Below are positions 28,267 through 37,594 of a stretch of 64,000 nt of DNA, piece by piece. The position numbers and the translations under genes were made by a program. Origin of the DNA: Moraxellaceae bacterium (lineage in GTDB: Bacteria; Pseudomonadota; Gammaproteobacteria; Burkholderiales; Rhodocyclaceae); NCBI GenBank assembly GCA_031119205.1, contig JAVHYF010000001.1:62001-126000 (forward strand). The letters are read 5' to 3'. The notes beneath the pieces are model-generated. The model saw only the letters and a list, made by a program, of their open reading frames with translations. It searched no databases and was not told where the DNA came from. Every line of letters begins with the position of its first letter. The first letter of the stretch is position 1.

Positions 28267-30915
28267 TCAGGCGTCCGCTTTGCTCTTCTTCGCCCCCGAC
28301 TTTGTAGCTTTAGCCGGCTTGGCTGCCTTCGTGGCCTTGGTAGCCTTCTTTGCGGGCTTGTCATCGGCCTTCACATCGGCCGCCTCTTCGCCAGCGTCGG
28401 CGGCTGCGGATTTGGCACTCGCCTTGGCAGGCGCCTTCTTCGCGGTGGCGCGGGGCGCCTTCTGTTCGAACTCGAAGCCGACCTTGCCCGCCGTCGCGTC
28501 CCACTTGAGATACGCCGAGAACTTGCGGCGCGTCCGCGCAGATACGAATTCCTTCAGAAGATCCGTCTTGCCCGCCGTGAGCAGCTTCTGCATCTGTTCG
28601 CGCTCGATGGGCTGCTGCAGGATCAGCTTGCCGGAACGGAAGTCGCAGCTCTTTTCCGGCCCGACGGACTTCTCGCAGACATAGGACAGCCCGTGCTCAT
28701 AGACCGGTGAGCCGCATTTCGGGCAGTTGCCCAGGCTTTCCTGACCGGAGAAGTCCGGGGCCTCGCCACCTTCACCCTCACGTGGCTGGCCGAAGTCGAA
28801 CTCGGGCAGCTTGTCGTCGTTGAGGCGGATCTCCGCCGAGAAAGCCCGCCCCATCTTGTTGCGGAAGCCGGCCAGTGGCCCCACGCGTCCGGTGGTGAGC
28901 AGGGTCTCGATCTCTGCGGGTTCGAACTGGCGGCCTGCGACGATCTTCCACAGCCCGTAGTCACAGTCGCTGCACTGGAATTTCTTGTAGTTCTCGCGGA
29001 TCAGGCCGCCGCATTTCGGGCACGGCGACGAGAGGATGCCGAAGTCGCCCGGTATGGTGTCCGAATCGTAGGTCTTGGCGCGCTCCACGATGTCGCGTGT
29101 CATGGAAACGATGTGCTCCATGAAGTCCGCGCGCGTCAGCTCGCCCTTCTCCATCTGGGCCAGCTTGTATTCCCATTCGCCGGTCAGCTCGGGCGAGGAC
29201 AGCTCGGTGACCCCGAGCCCCTTGAGCAGGGTGATCAGCGAAAAGCCCTTGGCGGTCGGAATCAGCTCGCGCCCTTCCCGCAGCATGTAGGTCTCAGCGA
29301 TCAGGTTCTCGATGATCTGCGCACGCGTAGCCGGTGTGCCAAGGCCGCGCGCGCTCATGGCCTCGCGCAGTTCCTCATCCTCGACCAGCTTGCCGGCGCC
29401 CTCCATGGCGGACAGCAGAGTGGCTTCGTTGTAACGCGCCGGCGGTTTGGTCTGCATGGCGCGCACCACAATCTCTTCGGTCGCTGCGCCTTCTCCCGCC
29501 TTCACGGCGACCAGCGAACCACTGCTGCCCTCGCCTTCAGCGCCTTCGCTGGCCGCCTCCTTGCCGTAAATCGCCAGCCAGCCGGGATTCACCAGCACCT
29601 TGCCTTCGGTCTTGAAAGACTCACCCGCAACACGCGTGATGCGGGTCGTCACCATGTACTCCGCCGCCGGGTAGAACACGGCGAGGAAACGCTTGGTGAC
29701 CAGGTCGTAGATCTTCCACTCGGCCTCAGAGAGCGTCTTCGGCTGCGCGCCGGTCGGCACGATGGCAAAGTGATCCGAGATCTTGGCGTTGTTGAAGATG
29801 CGCTTGTTGGGCTTCACCCAACCGCGCTTGAGTATCTCGGTGGAGAAGTTGGTGTACTGATCCGGCAACGCACCGAGGATGCTCGGCACCTGGCCGATGT
29901 AGTCCTCCGGCAGCGCGCGCGCGTCAGTACGCGGGTAGGTCAATACCTTGTGCTTCTCGTACAGCGCCTGCGCGATCTGCAGCGTGGTGCGTGCCGAGAA
30001 ACCGAAGCGGCCATTGGCCTCGCGCTGCAGGCTGGTCAGGTCGAACAACAGCGGCGACAACTGGGTGGAAGGCTTGGCCTCCTCCTCGATCTTGCCCTGC
30101 TGGCCGTCGCACTTCGCCTTGACGGCGTCCGCACGCGCCTTGTCCCAGATGCGGTCGGCACGGGCGTGTTCGTCGTCGTCCGGCTTCTTGAAGCCTTCGT
30201 CGAACCACTTGCCGACGTACTCGCCCGCGGCAACACCGAAGCGCGCCTCGACTTCCCAGTAGTCGCGCGATTTGAACTTGCGGATGCGCTCTTCACGCTC
30301 GATGACGATGGCAAGTGTCGGCGTCTGCACGCGGCCCACCGTGGTGAGGTGGAAGCCGCCGGTCTTCGAGTTGAAGGCCGTCATGGCGCGCGTGCCGTTG
30401 ATTCCGATCAGCCAGTCGCTCTCGGCGCGGCACATGGCGGCCTCACGCAGACCGCTGGTCTCGCTGCCAGCACGCAGGGCCTGGAAGCCGTCGCGGATGG
30501 CCTGCGTGGTCATGCTCTGCAACCACAGGCGGCGGATCGGCTTGGCCGTGCCGGAGTGATCCGCAATATAGGTAAAGATCAACTCGCCTTCGCGTCCCGC
30601 GTCACAGGCGTTCACCAAGCCAGTGACGTCCTTGCGCTTGATGAGCCGCGTCAGCAGGCGCAAGCGCTCGGCGGTCCGCTCCACCGGATTGAGCTGGAAG
30701 CGCGGCGGGATCACCGGCAGATGGGCGAAGCTCCATTTGCCACGCTTCACTTCATATTCGTCTGGCACCGCCAGTTCGAGCAGGTGGCCGATCGCCGAGG
30801 AGAGCACGAAGTCCTCGCTCTCGAAGTAATCCCCCTCACGGGTGAAGCCGCCAAGGGCCCGGGCAATGTCCTGGGCGACGGAGGGTTTCTCGGCAATGAT
30901 CAGCTGTTTGCTCAT
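28267..30915 (-). CDS. topB: DNA topoisomerase III
   Basis: This 882-residue type IA topoisomerase decatenates DNA by single-strand passage. The Toprim domain starts MSKQLIIAEKPSVAQDIARAL with the acidic motif DAGREGE at 105-111. Catalytic Tyr327 lies in KVLTYPRTDARALPEDY. The C-terminal part has zinc-ribbon-like segments (CPKCGG…CSDC and CPKCGS…C) and ends in a long Lys/Ala-rich tail (about 810-882) likely binding DNA non-specifically. It is longer than E. coli TopB (653) because of these additions, as in other betaproteobacteria. It is the last gene of the LysM-dprA-smg-topB run. Confidence 0.95.
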   Translation of the reverse strand: MSKQLIIAEKPSVAQDIARALGGFTREGDYFESEDFVLSSAIGHLLELAVPDEYEVKRGKWSFAHLPVIPPRFQLNPVERTAERLRLLTRLIKRKDVTGLVNACDAGREGELIFTYIADHSGTAKPIRRLWLQSMTTQAIRDGFQALRAGSETSGLREAAMCRAESDWLIGINGTRAMTAFNSKTGGFHLTTVGRVQTPTLAIVIEREERIRKFKSRDYWEVEARFGVAAGEYVGKWFDEGFKKPDDDEHARADRIWDKARADAVKAKCDGQQGKIEEEAKPSTQLSPLLFDLTSLQREANGRFGFSARTTLQIAQALYEKHKVLTYPRTDARALPEDYIGQVPSILGALPDQYTNFSTEILKRGWVKPNKRIFNNAKISDHFAIVPTGAQPKTLSEAEWKIYDLVTKRFLAVFYPAAEYMVTTRITRVAGESFKTEGKVLVNPGWLAIYGKEAASEGAEGEGSSGSLVAVKAGEGAATEEIVVRAMQTKPPARYNEATLLSAMEGAGKLVEDEELREAMSARGLGTPATRAQIIENLIAETYMLREGRELIPTAKGFSLITLLKGLGVTELSSPELTGEWEYKLAQMEKGELTRADFMEHIVSMTRDIVERAKTYDSDTIPGDFGILSSPCPKCGGLIRENYKKFQCSDCDYGLWKIVAGRQFEPAEIETLLTTGRVGPLAGFRNKMGRAFSAEIRLNDDKLPEFDFGQPREGEGGEAPDFSGQESLGNCPKCGSPVYEHGLSYVCEKSVGPEKSCDFRSGKLILQQPIEREQMQKLLTAGKTDLLKEFVSARTRRKFSAYLKWDATAGKVGFEFEQKAPRATAKKAPAKASAKSAAADAGEEAADVKADDKPAKKATKATKAAKPAKATKSGAKKSKADA

Positions 30916-31073
30916 GTCTGCGCTACAAGCGGACCGGCGGGCATGGCGGACAGCGCCCGATGGTCAGGAAAGCGGGGAAGAGTGCTGCATCCGGCGTCCC
31001 GCGTACGTTTGGGGGCCGATGATAGAAGGCGCCGCGCAGCCCGCGCAAGCGCGGGCTCTGGCAAAAGGTCGGT

Positions 31074-31559
31074 TCAGTGAACCAGCAGGTACTCGCTGTC
31101 CTCGTCGTCGAACTCGTCCGCCTCGTCGGTCAGGAGCTCTTCGAGGATCAGGGTGTCCATGCTGGCCTGCTGCTGCCACATGACCATCAGCACGATGACC
31201 TTGAAGCTGCCTAGCGAGATTTCCTCGCCCGGCATCGCCAAGGCGCGCTCGATGATCATCTCGCGACGCCCGGCATCCAGCACCCCCGCAGTCTCGAGGA
31301 AATGCAGGAAACCCCGGCAACTGGCGTCCAGGCGATTGCATTCTTCGTCGCTGTAGATGCGGAACGACTGCTGGCCCGGCAGCGCTGCAACGGTTACGGT
31401 CGCCGTCGTACGCAGGCCTTCAAGCCATTCAATGGCGCTATCGACCTCGCCCTCTTCGAACCCGGCGGCGGTCAGCTTGCGGTGGAGTTGATCAGGTTCG
31501 GCCGGGCAGGCATCTGCGTAGCCATAGGTTTCAAACAGATAAACCAGAATGTCGATCAT
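31074..31559 (-). CDS. smg: Smg family protein (DUF494)
   Basis: This 161-residue protein is of the Smg family, found beside dprA in many proteobacteria; its function is unknown. It begins MIDILVYLFETYGYADACP and carries the AGFEEGEVDSAIEWLEGL and ISLGSFKVIVLMVMWQQ blocks. ATG 31559 was chosen by that N-terminus; the frame opens further into dprA at 31631. It lies 68 bases after the dprA stop. Confidence 0.92.
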   Translation of the reverse strand: MIDILVYLFETYGYADACPAEPDQLHRKLTAAGFEEGEVDSAIEWLEGLRTTATVTVAALPGQQSFRIYSDEECNRLDASCRGFLHFLETAGVLDAGRREMIIERALAMPGEEISLGSFKVIVLMVMWQQQASMDTLILEELLTDEADEFDDEDSEYLLVH

Positions 31560-31627
31560 AAGAGGCCCCGGTTGAAGCGCTAGGACTCTGCCTTGCGCCT
31601 TGGCGCCACCCGGCGGTGGCACGCGAC

Positions 31628-32731
31628 TCAATCGACTCGCTGGAAACGGCCGCCCGGCAAACGCGCCACACGACCATCAAGCTCCAGTGTCGTCAGGATG
31701 GCGAAGAGCGCATCGGCCGTCAAGCCAGCCCGTTGCAGAAGCATGTCTGGATCAATTGGGTCGTACCCGAGGGATTGCAAGACGCGTGCCGCCTCCGGAT
31801 CGGGGTGCGAAGGAACGAGTTCTGCCTGGCGCACCGGCGCTGCGGGAAGCGCAGCCCAGCGCAACTCCTCCAGCACATCCTGGGCGCTCTCGACGAGCTT
31901 GGCCCCCTGCTTGATGAGCTGATGGCAGCCCTTGGACAACGGCGAATGGATGGAGCCGGGGATCGCCATCACTTCGCGCCCCATCTCCCCGGCCAGACGG
32001 GCGGTGATCAACGAACCGCTACCAATGGCCGCCTCGACGACCAGGGTTGCGCGCGACAGACCCGCAATGATGCGGTTGCGCTTGGGGAAGTTGTAGTTGA
32101 CTGGCGGCGTACCCAACGGAAATTCGCTGAGCACCAGCCCCTCTTCCGCGATCTGGCGGGCCAGTTTCTGGTTGCGCGCGGGGTAGATCCGGTCGGCCCC
32201 CGTACCGATGACCGCAATGGTGCTGCCTTGCCCTAACAGGCCGCCACAATGGGCGGCCGCATCGATACCGAGCGCCAGTCCGCTGACGACAGCCAGGCCC
32301 GCATCAGCCAGCGCTTGCGCGAAAGCCTCGGCGTTACGTTCGCCCTGCGTGGTGGCGTTACGTGCCCCGACCATGGCAACCGCCGAACGGTTTGCCAGTT
32401 CCGGCCGCCCCTTGGCATAGAGCACACAGGGTGGGTCTGCGCTCTGCAGCAGCGCTTGCGGATAAGCGGGGTCAATCAGCGTGAGGACTGCATTGCCAGG
32501 CTGGGACGCCCAGGCAAGAGCGGTATCGACATCCGCGAGGTTGTCGTGACGATGAAGCAGATCGGCAATCTCTTCACCGACGACACTGGCGAGCGCAAGA
32601 CGGCCTGCGGCGAATACCTGCGCCGGCAGGCCGAATGCGGCAAGCAGGCGGCGCTGGCACTCGGCTGAAACGCCCGGCACCAGAGCCAGGCGCAGCCAGT
32701 CGGAAAGATCAGGACAGGACGGGGAATTCAC
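31628..32731 (-). CDS. dprA: DNA-processing protein DprA
   Basis: This 367-residue protein loads RecA on incoming single strands during natural transformation. The Rossmann-type core has VGARNATTQGERNA, VVSGLALGIDAAAH, AVIGTGADRIYPARN, and NYNFPKRNRIIAGLS. A C-terminal winged-helix region (about 305-367) follows. Translation starts at GTG 32731, 12 bases from the LysM gene's stop, so the two are probably co-transcribed. Presence of dprA alone does not prove competence. Confidence 0.94.
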   Translation of the reverse strand: MNSPSCPDLSDWLRLALVPGVSAECQRRLLAAFGLPAQVFAAGRLALASVVGEEIADLLHRHDNLADVDTALAWASQPGNAVLTLIDPAYPQALLQSADPPCVLYAKGRPELANRSAVAMVGARNATTQGERNAEAFAQALADAGLAVVSGLALGIDAAAHCGGLLGQGSTIAVIGTGADRIYPARNQKLARQIAEEGLVLSEFPLGTPPVNYNFPKRNRIIAGLSRATLVVEAAIGSGSLITARLAGEMGREVMAIPGSIHSPLSKGCHQLIKQGAKLVESAQDVLEELRWAALPAAPVRQAELVPSHPDPEAARVLQSLGYDPIDPDMLLQRAGLTADALFAILTTLELDGRVARLPGGRFQRVD

Positions 32732-32743
32732 CCCGGCAGTAGA

Positions 32744-33778
32744 TCAGGGCGCGCGGACGGCGTCACCGGGACGAACGGGAACTTCGGCGTCCATGATCAA
32801 CGCGTAGGAAATACGGTTGAACACGCGGAAGACATAGGCAGTGCCATAGCGGGACTCAGGTATCGTATGCCTCTCAGGGCGCCCTTCGTCGCGATACACC
32901 ACCGGCTCGCGGCTACGGAAGATTGCAAGCACGTGGCCTGGCTCCAGCCCTTGTTGCTTGCCGATGTTCAGCGTCACGACACCGTAACGCCCCGTCTCGC
33001 CTACGCCGCCGTAAATGGTGGCTATGTGGCCATTGGTGCCTGCGGTCGGGGCATGTGGCGGGTAGTTGAAGTTATCGACCTTGGTCATCGGAACCATGCG
33101 GTCCGAGATATTGACCTCTTCCCTGGAGTCGATGACCTGCAAGGCCGTAGCAACCCCGGGCGTGATCAGGGAAGTCGTACGGGCAGCGCCGACATACTGC
33201 GCCTCGAAAGCGAGTAACTGGTTCGTGCGCGGGTCGCGGATCGGCGCGGCGCGACGGTAGATCTGCCAGTTGTCGATGCCGGACTGCAGGTAACGCGCGA
33301 AAATCGTATCGCCGAGGCTGGCAACGATGCGTTCCTCCTGAACGGCCACCACGGCCGGCAGATTGGGGCGGTCCGGTTGCTCGTCGATCAACGGTTCGGT
33401 CAGGAAGGGACGGATGATGTCCATCGGCACTGCTGCGATGGGATTGTCGACAGGCGTCGAATACACCTGCGGCGACAGCCGTACGGTCCCGCCCGCCACG
33501 CCGCTATTCTGACTACCGATCGACAGCGTACCCGCCAGGCGGTCAAGGACGACAACCTGGCCCGGGTAGATGAGGTGCGGATTGCGGATCTGCTCGCGGT
33601 TCATGCGCCAGACTTCCGGCCAGCGCGTGGGTTGCTTCAGGAAGCGACCGGAAATACCCCACAGCGTGTCGCCCTGCTGGACGGTGTAGCTGTCGGGCGC
33701 GTTGTCGGCGATGTCTTCCGGTGCGGCGTGGACGGCCGACGCGGTAAGGGCAAGCAGCAGCGCGGTTACAATTCGCAT
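32744..33778 (-). CDS. LysM-domain exported protein
   Basis: This 344-residue protein has a signal peptide (MRIVTALLLALTASAVHA) and one LysM domain (about 30-85: YTVQQGDTLWGISGRFLKQPTRWPEVW…IYPGQVVVLD), which binds peptidoglycan. The rest (about 95-344) is a conserved region without a catalytic motif I recognise. ATG 33778 was chosen because the signal peptide begins there; the frame opens to 33910. Position before dprA is conserved in betaproteobacteria. Role in cell-wall processes is inferred from the LysM domain only. Confidence 0.88.
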   Translation of the reverse strand: MRIVTALLLALTASAVHAAPEDIADNAPDSYTVQQGDTLWGISGRFLKQPTRWPEVWRMNREQIRNPHLIYPGQVVVLDRLAGTLSIGSQNSGVAGGTVRLSPQVYSTPVDNPIAAVPMDIIRPFLTEPLIDEQPDRPNLPAVVAVQEERIVASLGDTIFARYLQSGIDNWQIYRRAAPIRDPRTNQLLAFEAQYVGAARTTSLITPGVATALQVIDSREEVNISDRMVPMTKVDNFNYPPHAPTAGTNGHIATIYGGVGETGRYGVVTLNIGKQQGLEPGHVLAIFRSREPVVYRDEGRPERHTIPESRYGTAYVFRVFNRISYALIMDAEVPVRPGDAVRAP

Positions 33779-34008
33779 TATCGAGGCCCCGATCTTCTTT
33801 ACCGGACCACCAGGCCCGGTCGAAAGAATGCGCAGCAGTCGCGGAAAAACGCCGCTAAAACCCTGCGAACATTCATGTTTTGCTTTAGATTCTGCACGTA
33901 GTTCCCTCACCCATCAAGGTTTTCTGACGAATGGGGGAGTGCGGAAAACCGACGTACCGAGGGATTTATCGGCCTCGGTCGCCTGTAATTTGAGAGGTTG
34001 ATTGAACA

Positions 34009-34512
34009 ATGGCCTTGCTGCCAATCCTGCATTATCCCGACGAACGTCTGCATACCGTCGCCAAACCGGTGGCAAACGTGGATGAGCGCATCCGCAAACT
34101 GGTGCGTGACATGGCAGAAACCATGTATGCGGCGCCCGGCGTCGGCCTGGCCGCCACCCAGGTGAATGTCCATGAGCGGGTGCTGGTCATCGATGTTTCC
34201 GAGGACAAAAGCGGGCTGATGGCCTTCATCAACCCGGAGATCATCGAGAAGAGCGGCGAGCAGGTCTGCGAGGAAGGCTGCCTGTCGGTGCCGGGCATCT
34301 ACGAAAAAGTCGCACGTGCCGAGTTCGTGAAGGTCAGGGCGCTGAACGTGGAAGGCCAACCCTTCGAACTGGAGGCGGAGGGGCTGCTGGCGGTGTGCAT
34401 CCAGCACGAGATCGACCACCTGGATGGCAAGGTCTTCGTCGAGTACCTGTCCGCGCTGAAGCAGAACCGCATCAAGGGCAAGCTGAAGAAGCGCAGCCGC
34501 ATCAGCGCCTGA
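34009..34512 (+). CDS. def: peptide deformylase
   Basis: This 167-residue metalloenzyme removes the formyl group from nascent proteins. All three motifs are intact: GVGLAATQ (44-51), EGCLSVPG with metal ligand Cys91, and HEIDH (133-137) with ligands His133 and His137 and catalytic Glu134. It is followed by fmt after 10 bases, the usual def-fmt pair, and is divergent from the LysM gene. Confidence 0.97.
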   Translation: MALLPILHYPDERLHTVAKPVANVDERIRKLVRDMAETMYAAPGVGLAATQVNVHERVLVIDVSEDKSGLMAFINPEIIEKSGEQVCEEGCLSVPGIYEKVARAEFVKVRALNVEGQPFELEAEGLLAVCIQHEIDHLDGKVFVEYLSALKQNRIKGKLKKRSRISA

Positions 34513-34522
34513 GGGCCGTCCC

Positions 34523-35458
34523 ATGAGAGTCGCTTTCGCCGGCACGCCGGATTTCGCTGCCGAGGCATTGCGCGCCATCCTCGCCGCCGGCTACGAGGTG
34601 CCACTGGTCCTGACCCAGCCCGACCGCCCTGCCGGTCGTGGCATGCAGATGCAGCCCAGCGCCGTGAAACGGGTGGCGCTCGAACACGGGCTGCCCGTAG
34701 ACCAGCCCGAGAAGCTCCGCACGCCGGAACAGCAGGCCGCGCTCGCCGCCAGCGTACCGGACGTACTGGTCGTGGCGGCCTACGGCCTGCTGCTGCCGCA
34801 GGCGGTGCTCGACCAGCCCCGTCTGGGCTGCATCAACATCCACGCCTCCCTGCTGCCGCGCTGGCGGGGTGCGGCGCCGATCCAGCGCGCCATCGAGGCG
34901 GGCGACGCAGAGAGCGGCATCACCATCATGCAGATGGATATCGGGCTGGACACCGGCGCAATGCTGTCGAAGGGGTCCGTGAACATCCTGCCGGACGACA
35001 CCGGCGGCAGCCTGCACGACAAACTGGCCACGCTGGGCGCGGACATGATCGTCGACGCACTGGCCCGGCTGCGTGACGGCGCCCTGGTGCCCACGCCGCA
35101 ACCCGAGGCCGGTGTGACCTACGCGTCCAAGATCAGCAAGGCCGAGTCCGCCCTGGACTTCCGCCTGCCGGCCCACCAGCTTGCCAACAAGCTGCGCGCC
35201 TTCGACCCTTTCCCGGGTTGCAGCGCGACGACTGCCGGCACGGTGCTGAAACTCTGGGCTGGCGAGGCGGTCGACTTCCACGGCACGCCCGGTGAGGTGC
35301 TGCGTGCCGACGGCAGCGGCGTCGTGGTGGCCTGCGGCGAAGCGGCACTGCGCCTGAGCGCCTTGCAGAAGCCCGGCGGCAAACGCCTGCCGACTGCGGA
35401 ATTCCTGCGCGGCTTCGCGCTGGCGCCCGGCGCCCGCTTCGATCTGCCAGTCGCCTGA
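34523..35458 (+). CDS. fmt: methionyl-tRNA formyltransferase
   Basis: This 311-residue enzyme formylates initiator Met-tRNA. It has the N-terminal [19 protein letters not shown], the formyl-THF site motif [20 protein letters not shown], and [15 protein letters not shown]-terminal OB-fold domain starts near 210. It is in an operon with def. Confidence 0.97.
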   Translation: MRVAFAGTPDFAAEALRAILAAGYEVPLVLTQPDRPAGRGMQMQPSAVKRVALEHGLPVDQPEKLRTPEQQAALAASVPDVLVVAAYGLLLPQAVLDQPRLGCINIHASLLPRWRGAAPIQRAIEAGDAESGITIMQMDIGLDTGAMLSKGSVNILPDDTGGSLHDKLATLGADMIVDALARLRDGALVPTPQPEAGVTYASKISKAESALDFRLPAHQLANKLRAFDPFPGCSATTAGTVLKLWAGEAVDFHGTPGEVLRADGSGVVVACGEAALRLSALQKPGGKRLPTAEFLRGFALAPGARFDLPVA

Positions 35459-35476
35459 CTTCCCGCAACCGGGCCA

Positions 35477-35505
35477 CTTGAATCTTTTTGCGGATCGCCC
35501 CATCT
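35477..35505 (+). promoter_or_regulatory. sigma-32 heat-shock promoter of htpX
   Basis: CTTGAAT (35477-35483) and CCCCATCT (35498-35505) are separated by 14 bases. They match the sigma-32 consensus CTTGAAA and CCCCATNT at one mismatch in total. It lies 51 bases before the htpX start, whose E. coli homologue is a heat-shock gene. Confidence 0.85.
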
Positions 35506-35555
35506 AAGCAGGGCGCGCATGAGCGCGCTCGACTCCTGAAAGGAAGGTTAAGCAG

Positions 35556-36401
35556 ATGTTCAACTGGTTCAAGACCGCGGTCCTGATGGCCGGCATCGTG
35601 GCCTTGTTCGGCATGATCGGTGCCGCGCTGGGCGGTCAGCAAGGCATGATCCTCGCGCTCGTCTTCGGCGGCGCAATGAACGTCTTCTCGTACTGGTTCT
35701 CGGACAAGATGGTGCTGCGCATGTACAACGCGCAGCAGGTCGACGAGACCACGTCGCCGTACCTGTACAACATGGTGCGCGAACTGGCGCAGCGGGCCCA
35801 GCTGCCGATGCCCAAGGTGTATCTCATCAACGAGAACCAGCCGAATGCGTTCGCCACCGGCCGCAACCCGGAAAACGCCGCCGTCGCGGCCACCACCGGC
35901 ATCCTGCAGCTGCTGTCGGAACGCGAACTGCGGGGCGTGATGGCGCACGAGCTGGCCCACGTGAAGCACCGCGACATCCTGATCTCGACCATCTCCGCCA
36001 CGCTGGCCGGTGCGATCTCCGCGCTCGCCAACTTCGCGATGTTCTTCGGTGGTCGTGACAGCGAAGGCCGTCCGGCAAATCCCGTCGTCAGCATCCTGGT
36101 GGCGATCCTCGCGCCGCTGGCAGCCAGCCTGATCCAGATGGCGATCTCGCGTGCCCGCGAGTTCGAGGCCGATCGTGGTGGCGCCGAGATCTCCGGTGAT
36201 CCGCATGCACTGGCAGATGCCCTGCAGAAAATCGACTACTACGCGCGCGGCATCCCGATGCACACCGCGGAGGCACACCCGGAAACCGGTCAGATGATGA
36301 TCATGAATCCGCTGTCCGGCGGCGGTCTGCGCGGGCTGTTCTCCACCCACCCGCCTACCGAGGAGCGCATCGCCCGCCTGCGCGGCATGCGGCTGGTGTG
36401 A
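35556..36401 (+). CDS. htpX: membrane zinc metalloprotease HtpX
   Basis: This 281-residue inner-membrane protease takes part in quality control of misfolded membrane proteins. Two N-terminal helices (about 7-26 and 30-48) precede the HELAH zinc site (131-135). Two more hydrophobic stretches lie at about 147-165 and 180-200, followed by the third ligand Glu in [20 protein letters not shown] lies upstream of the ATG. A sigma-32 promoter stands directly in front, and a terminator follows. Confidence 0.97.
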   Translation: MFNWFKTAVLMAGIVALFGMIGAALGGQQGMILALVFGGAMNVFSYWFSDKMVLRMYNAQQVDETTSPYLYNMVRELAQRAQLPMPKVYLINENQPNAFATGRNPENAAVAATTGILQLLSERELRGVMAHELAHVKHRDILISTISATLAGAISALANFAMFFGGRDSEGRPANPVVSILVAILAPLAASLIQMAISRAREFEADRGGAEISGDPHALADALQKIDYYARGIPMHTAEAHPETGQMMIMNPLSGGGLRGLFSTHPPTEERIARLRGMRLV

Positions 36402-36417
36402 GATCCAGCGTCAAATG

Positions 36418-36450
36418 AGAAACGCCCGGCTGGTCCGGGCGTTTCTGTTT
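36418..36450 (+). terminator. htpX terminator
   Basis: AGAAACGCCCGG (36418-36429) pairs with CCGGGCGTTTCT (36435-36446) around CTGGT, followed by GTTT. It lies between convergent htpX and cheB and may serve both. Confidence 0.87.
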
Positions 36451-36475
36451 GCTGCCCGGCACCGCGCCGGCGTCC

Positions 36476-37594
36476 TTACGTAGCAGCCAGCGCACCGCTG
36501 CGGCACCACTCCTGCAAGGCGTTGGCGATGCCCGGCAAGGGCACCACCTGCCGCGCGGCACCGCGTCGGATCGCTTCGCGCGGCATGCCGAACACCACGC
36601 AGCTTTCCTCCGCCTCGGCGACCGTCATCGCGCCCGCGTCGAACATCTCCTTCAACCCCAGCGCGCCATCGTCCCCCATCCCGGTCATGAGGACACCGAT
36701 CGCGTTGCGGCCGGCAGCGCGTGCCACCGAGCCGAACAGGCAATCCACCGACGGCCGATGACGGTTGATGACCGGACCGTCGATGACATCCACGGCATAG
36801 CCGCCCGCTTCGCGCACCAGACGCATCTGGCGGCCAGCCGGCGCGATGAGCACCACGCCGGGCAGCACCCGCTCGCCATGCTGGGCCTCGCGCACCTGCA
36901 GGGTACACAGGCTGTCGAGGCGGCGCGCAAACATCTTCGTGAATCCGTCCGGCATGTGTTGCACGATGACGATGCCGGGCATGCGCTCGGGCAGAGCGGT
37001 GAGCAGTGTCTCCAGCGCCTGCGTACCGCCGGTGGACGCGCCCAGCGCGATGATGCGCTCGCCTCCAGCAGTGATCGGCTGGCGCAGCTGGGGTTCTTTC
37101 GCCACCGCCTTCGCCGGCAAGGGGGTGGGTGGCAGGCGCCGCATCTGGCCCATGCGCGCCTGCGCAGCTGCCCGCACGGCCGCGACGATGCTGAGCGATT
37201 CGTCCTCGAAGAACTGACGTACGCCGAGCTTCGGCTTGGGGATCAGGCTGACCGCCCCCGCCGCCAGCGCATCGATGCCGGCCTGGGCGCCGCTGCCCAC
37301 CAGGCTGGAGCACACGACGACCGGCGTCGGCCGCTCGGCCATCAGCTTGCGCAGGAAACTGAGGCCGTCCATGCGCGGCATTTCCAGATCCAGCACGATG
37401 ACGTCCGGCCACTCCTGCTGCATGCGCTCCATCGCGTGAATGGGATCGAACGCCACGTCGATGACACGGATGTCGGGCTGTGCATCCAGCAGCTCACGCG
37501 CGGCCTGACGGACCAGCACGGAGTCGTCGACGACCAGCACACGGATGGCTGGGCGCGAAGGGCGGGAAGTGCGTGGAAGGGTGTGCATGCTCAT
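36476..37594 (-). CDS. cheB: chemotaxis response regulator methylesterase CheB
   Basis: This 372-residue protein removes methyl or amide groups from chemoreceptors. The receiver domain (about 17-135) has VLVVDDS and phospho-acceptor Asp69 (VLDLEMPRMDG). The methylesterase domain (about 178-365) carries Ser187 (GASTGG), His213 (QHMPDGFT) and Asp308 (GMGDDGA), so it looks active. The ATG overlaps the cheA stop (ATGA). No chemoreceptor or cheR is in the window, so its target is elsewhere. Confidence 0.94.
   Translation of the reverse strand: MSMHTLPRTSRPSRPAIRVLVVDDSVLVRQAARELLDAQPDIRVIDVAFDPIHAMERMQQEWPDVIVLDLEMPRMDGLSFLRKLMAERPTPVVVCSSLVGSGAQAGIDALAAGAVSLIPKPKLGVRQFFEDESLSIVAAVRAAAQARMGQMRRLPPTPLPAKAVAKEPQLRQPITAGGERIIALGASTGGTQALETLLTALPERMPGIVIVQHMPDGFTKMFARRLDSLCTLQVREAQHGERVLPGVVLIAPAGRQMRLVREAGGYAVDVIDGPVINRHRPSVDCLFGSVARAAGRNAIGVLMTGMGDDGALGLKEMFDAGAMTVAEAEESCVVFGMPREAIRRGAARQVVPLPGIANALQEWCRSGALAAT

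Noticed and set aside
31562-33791. Shared 9-mer CGGGGCCTC just before the smg and LysM-gene starts
   Set aside because: Only two short copies in GC-rich DNA, with different distances to the ATG; chance is a fair explanation.
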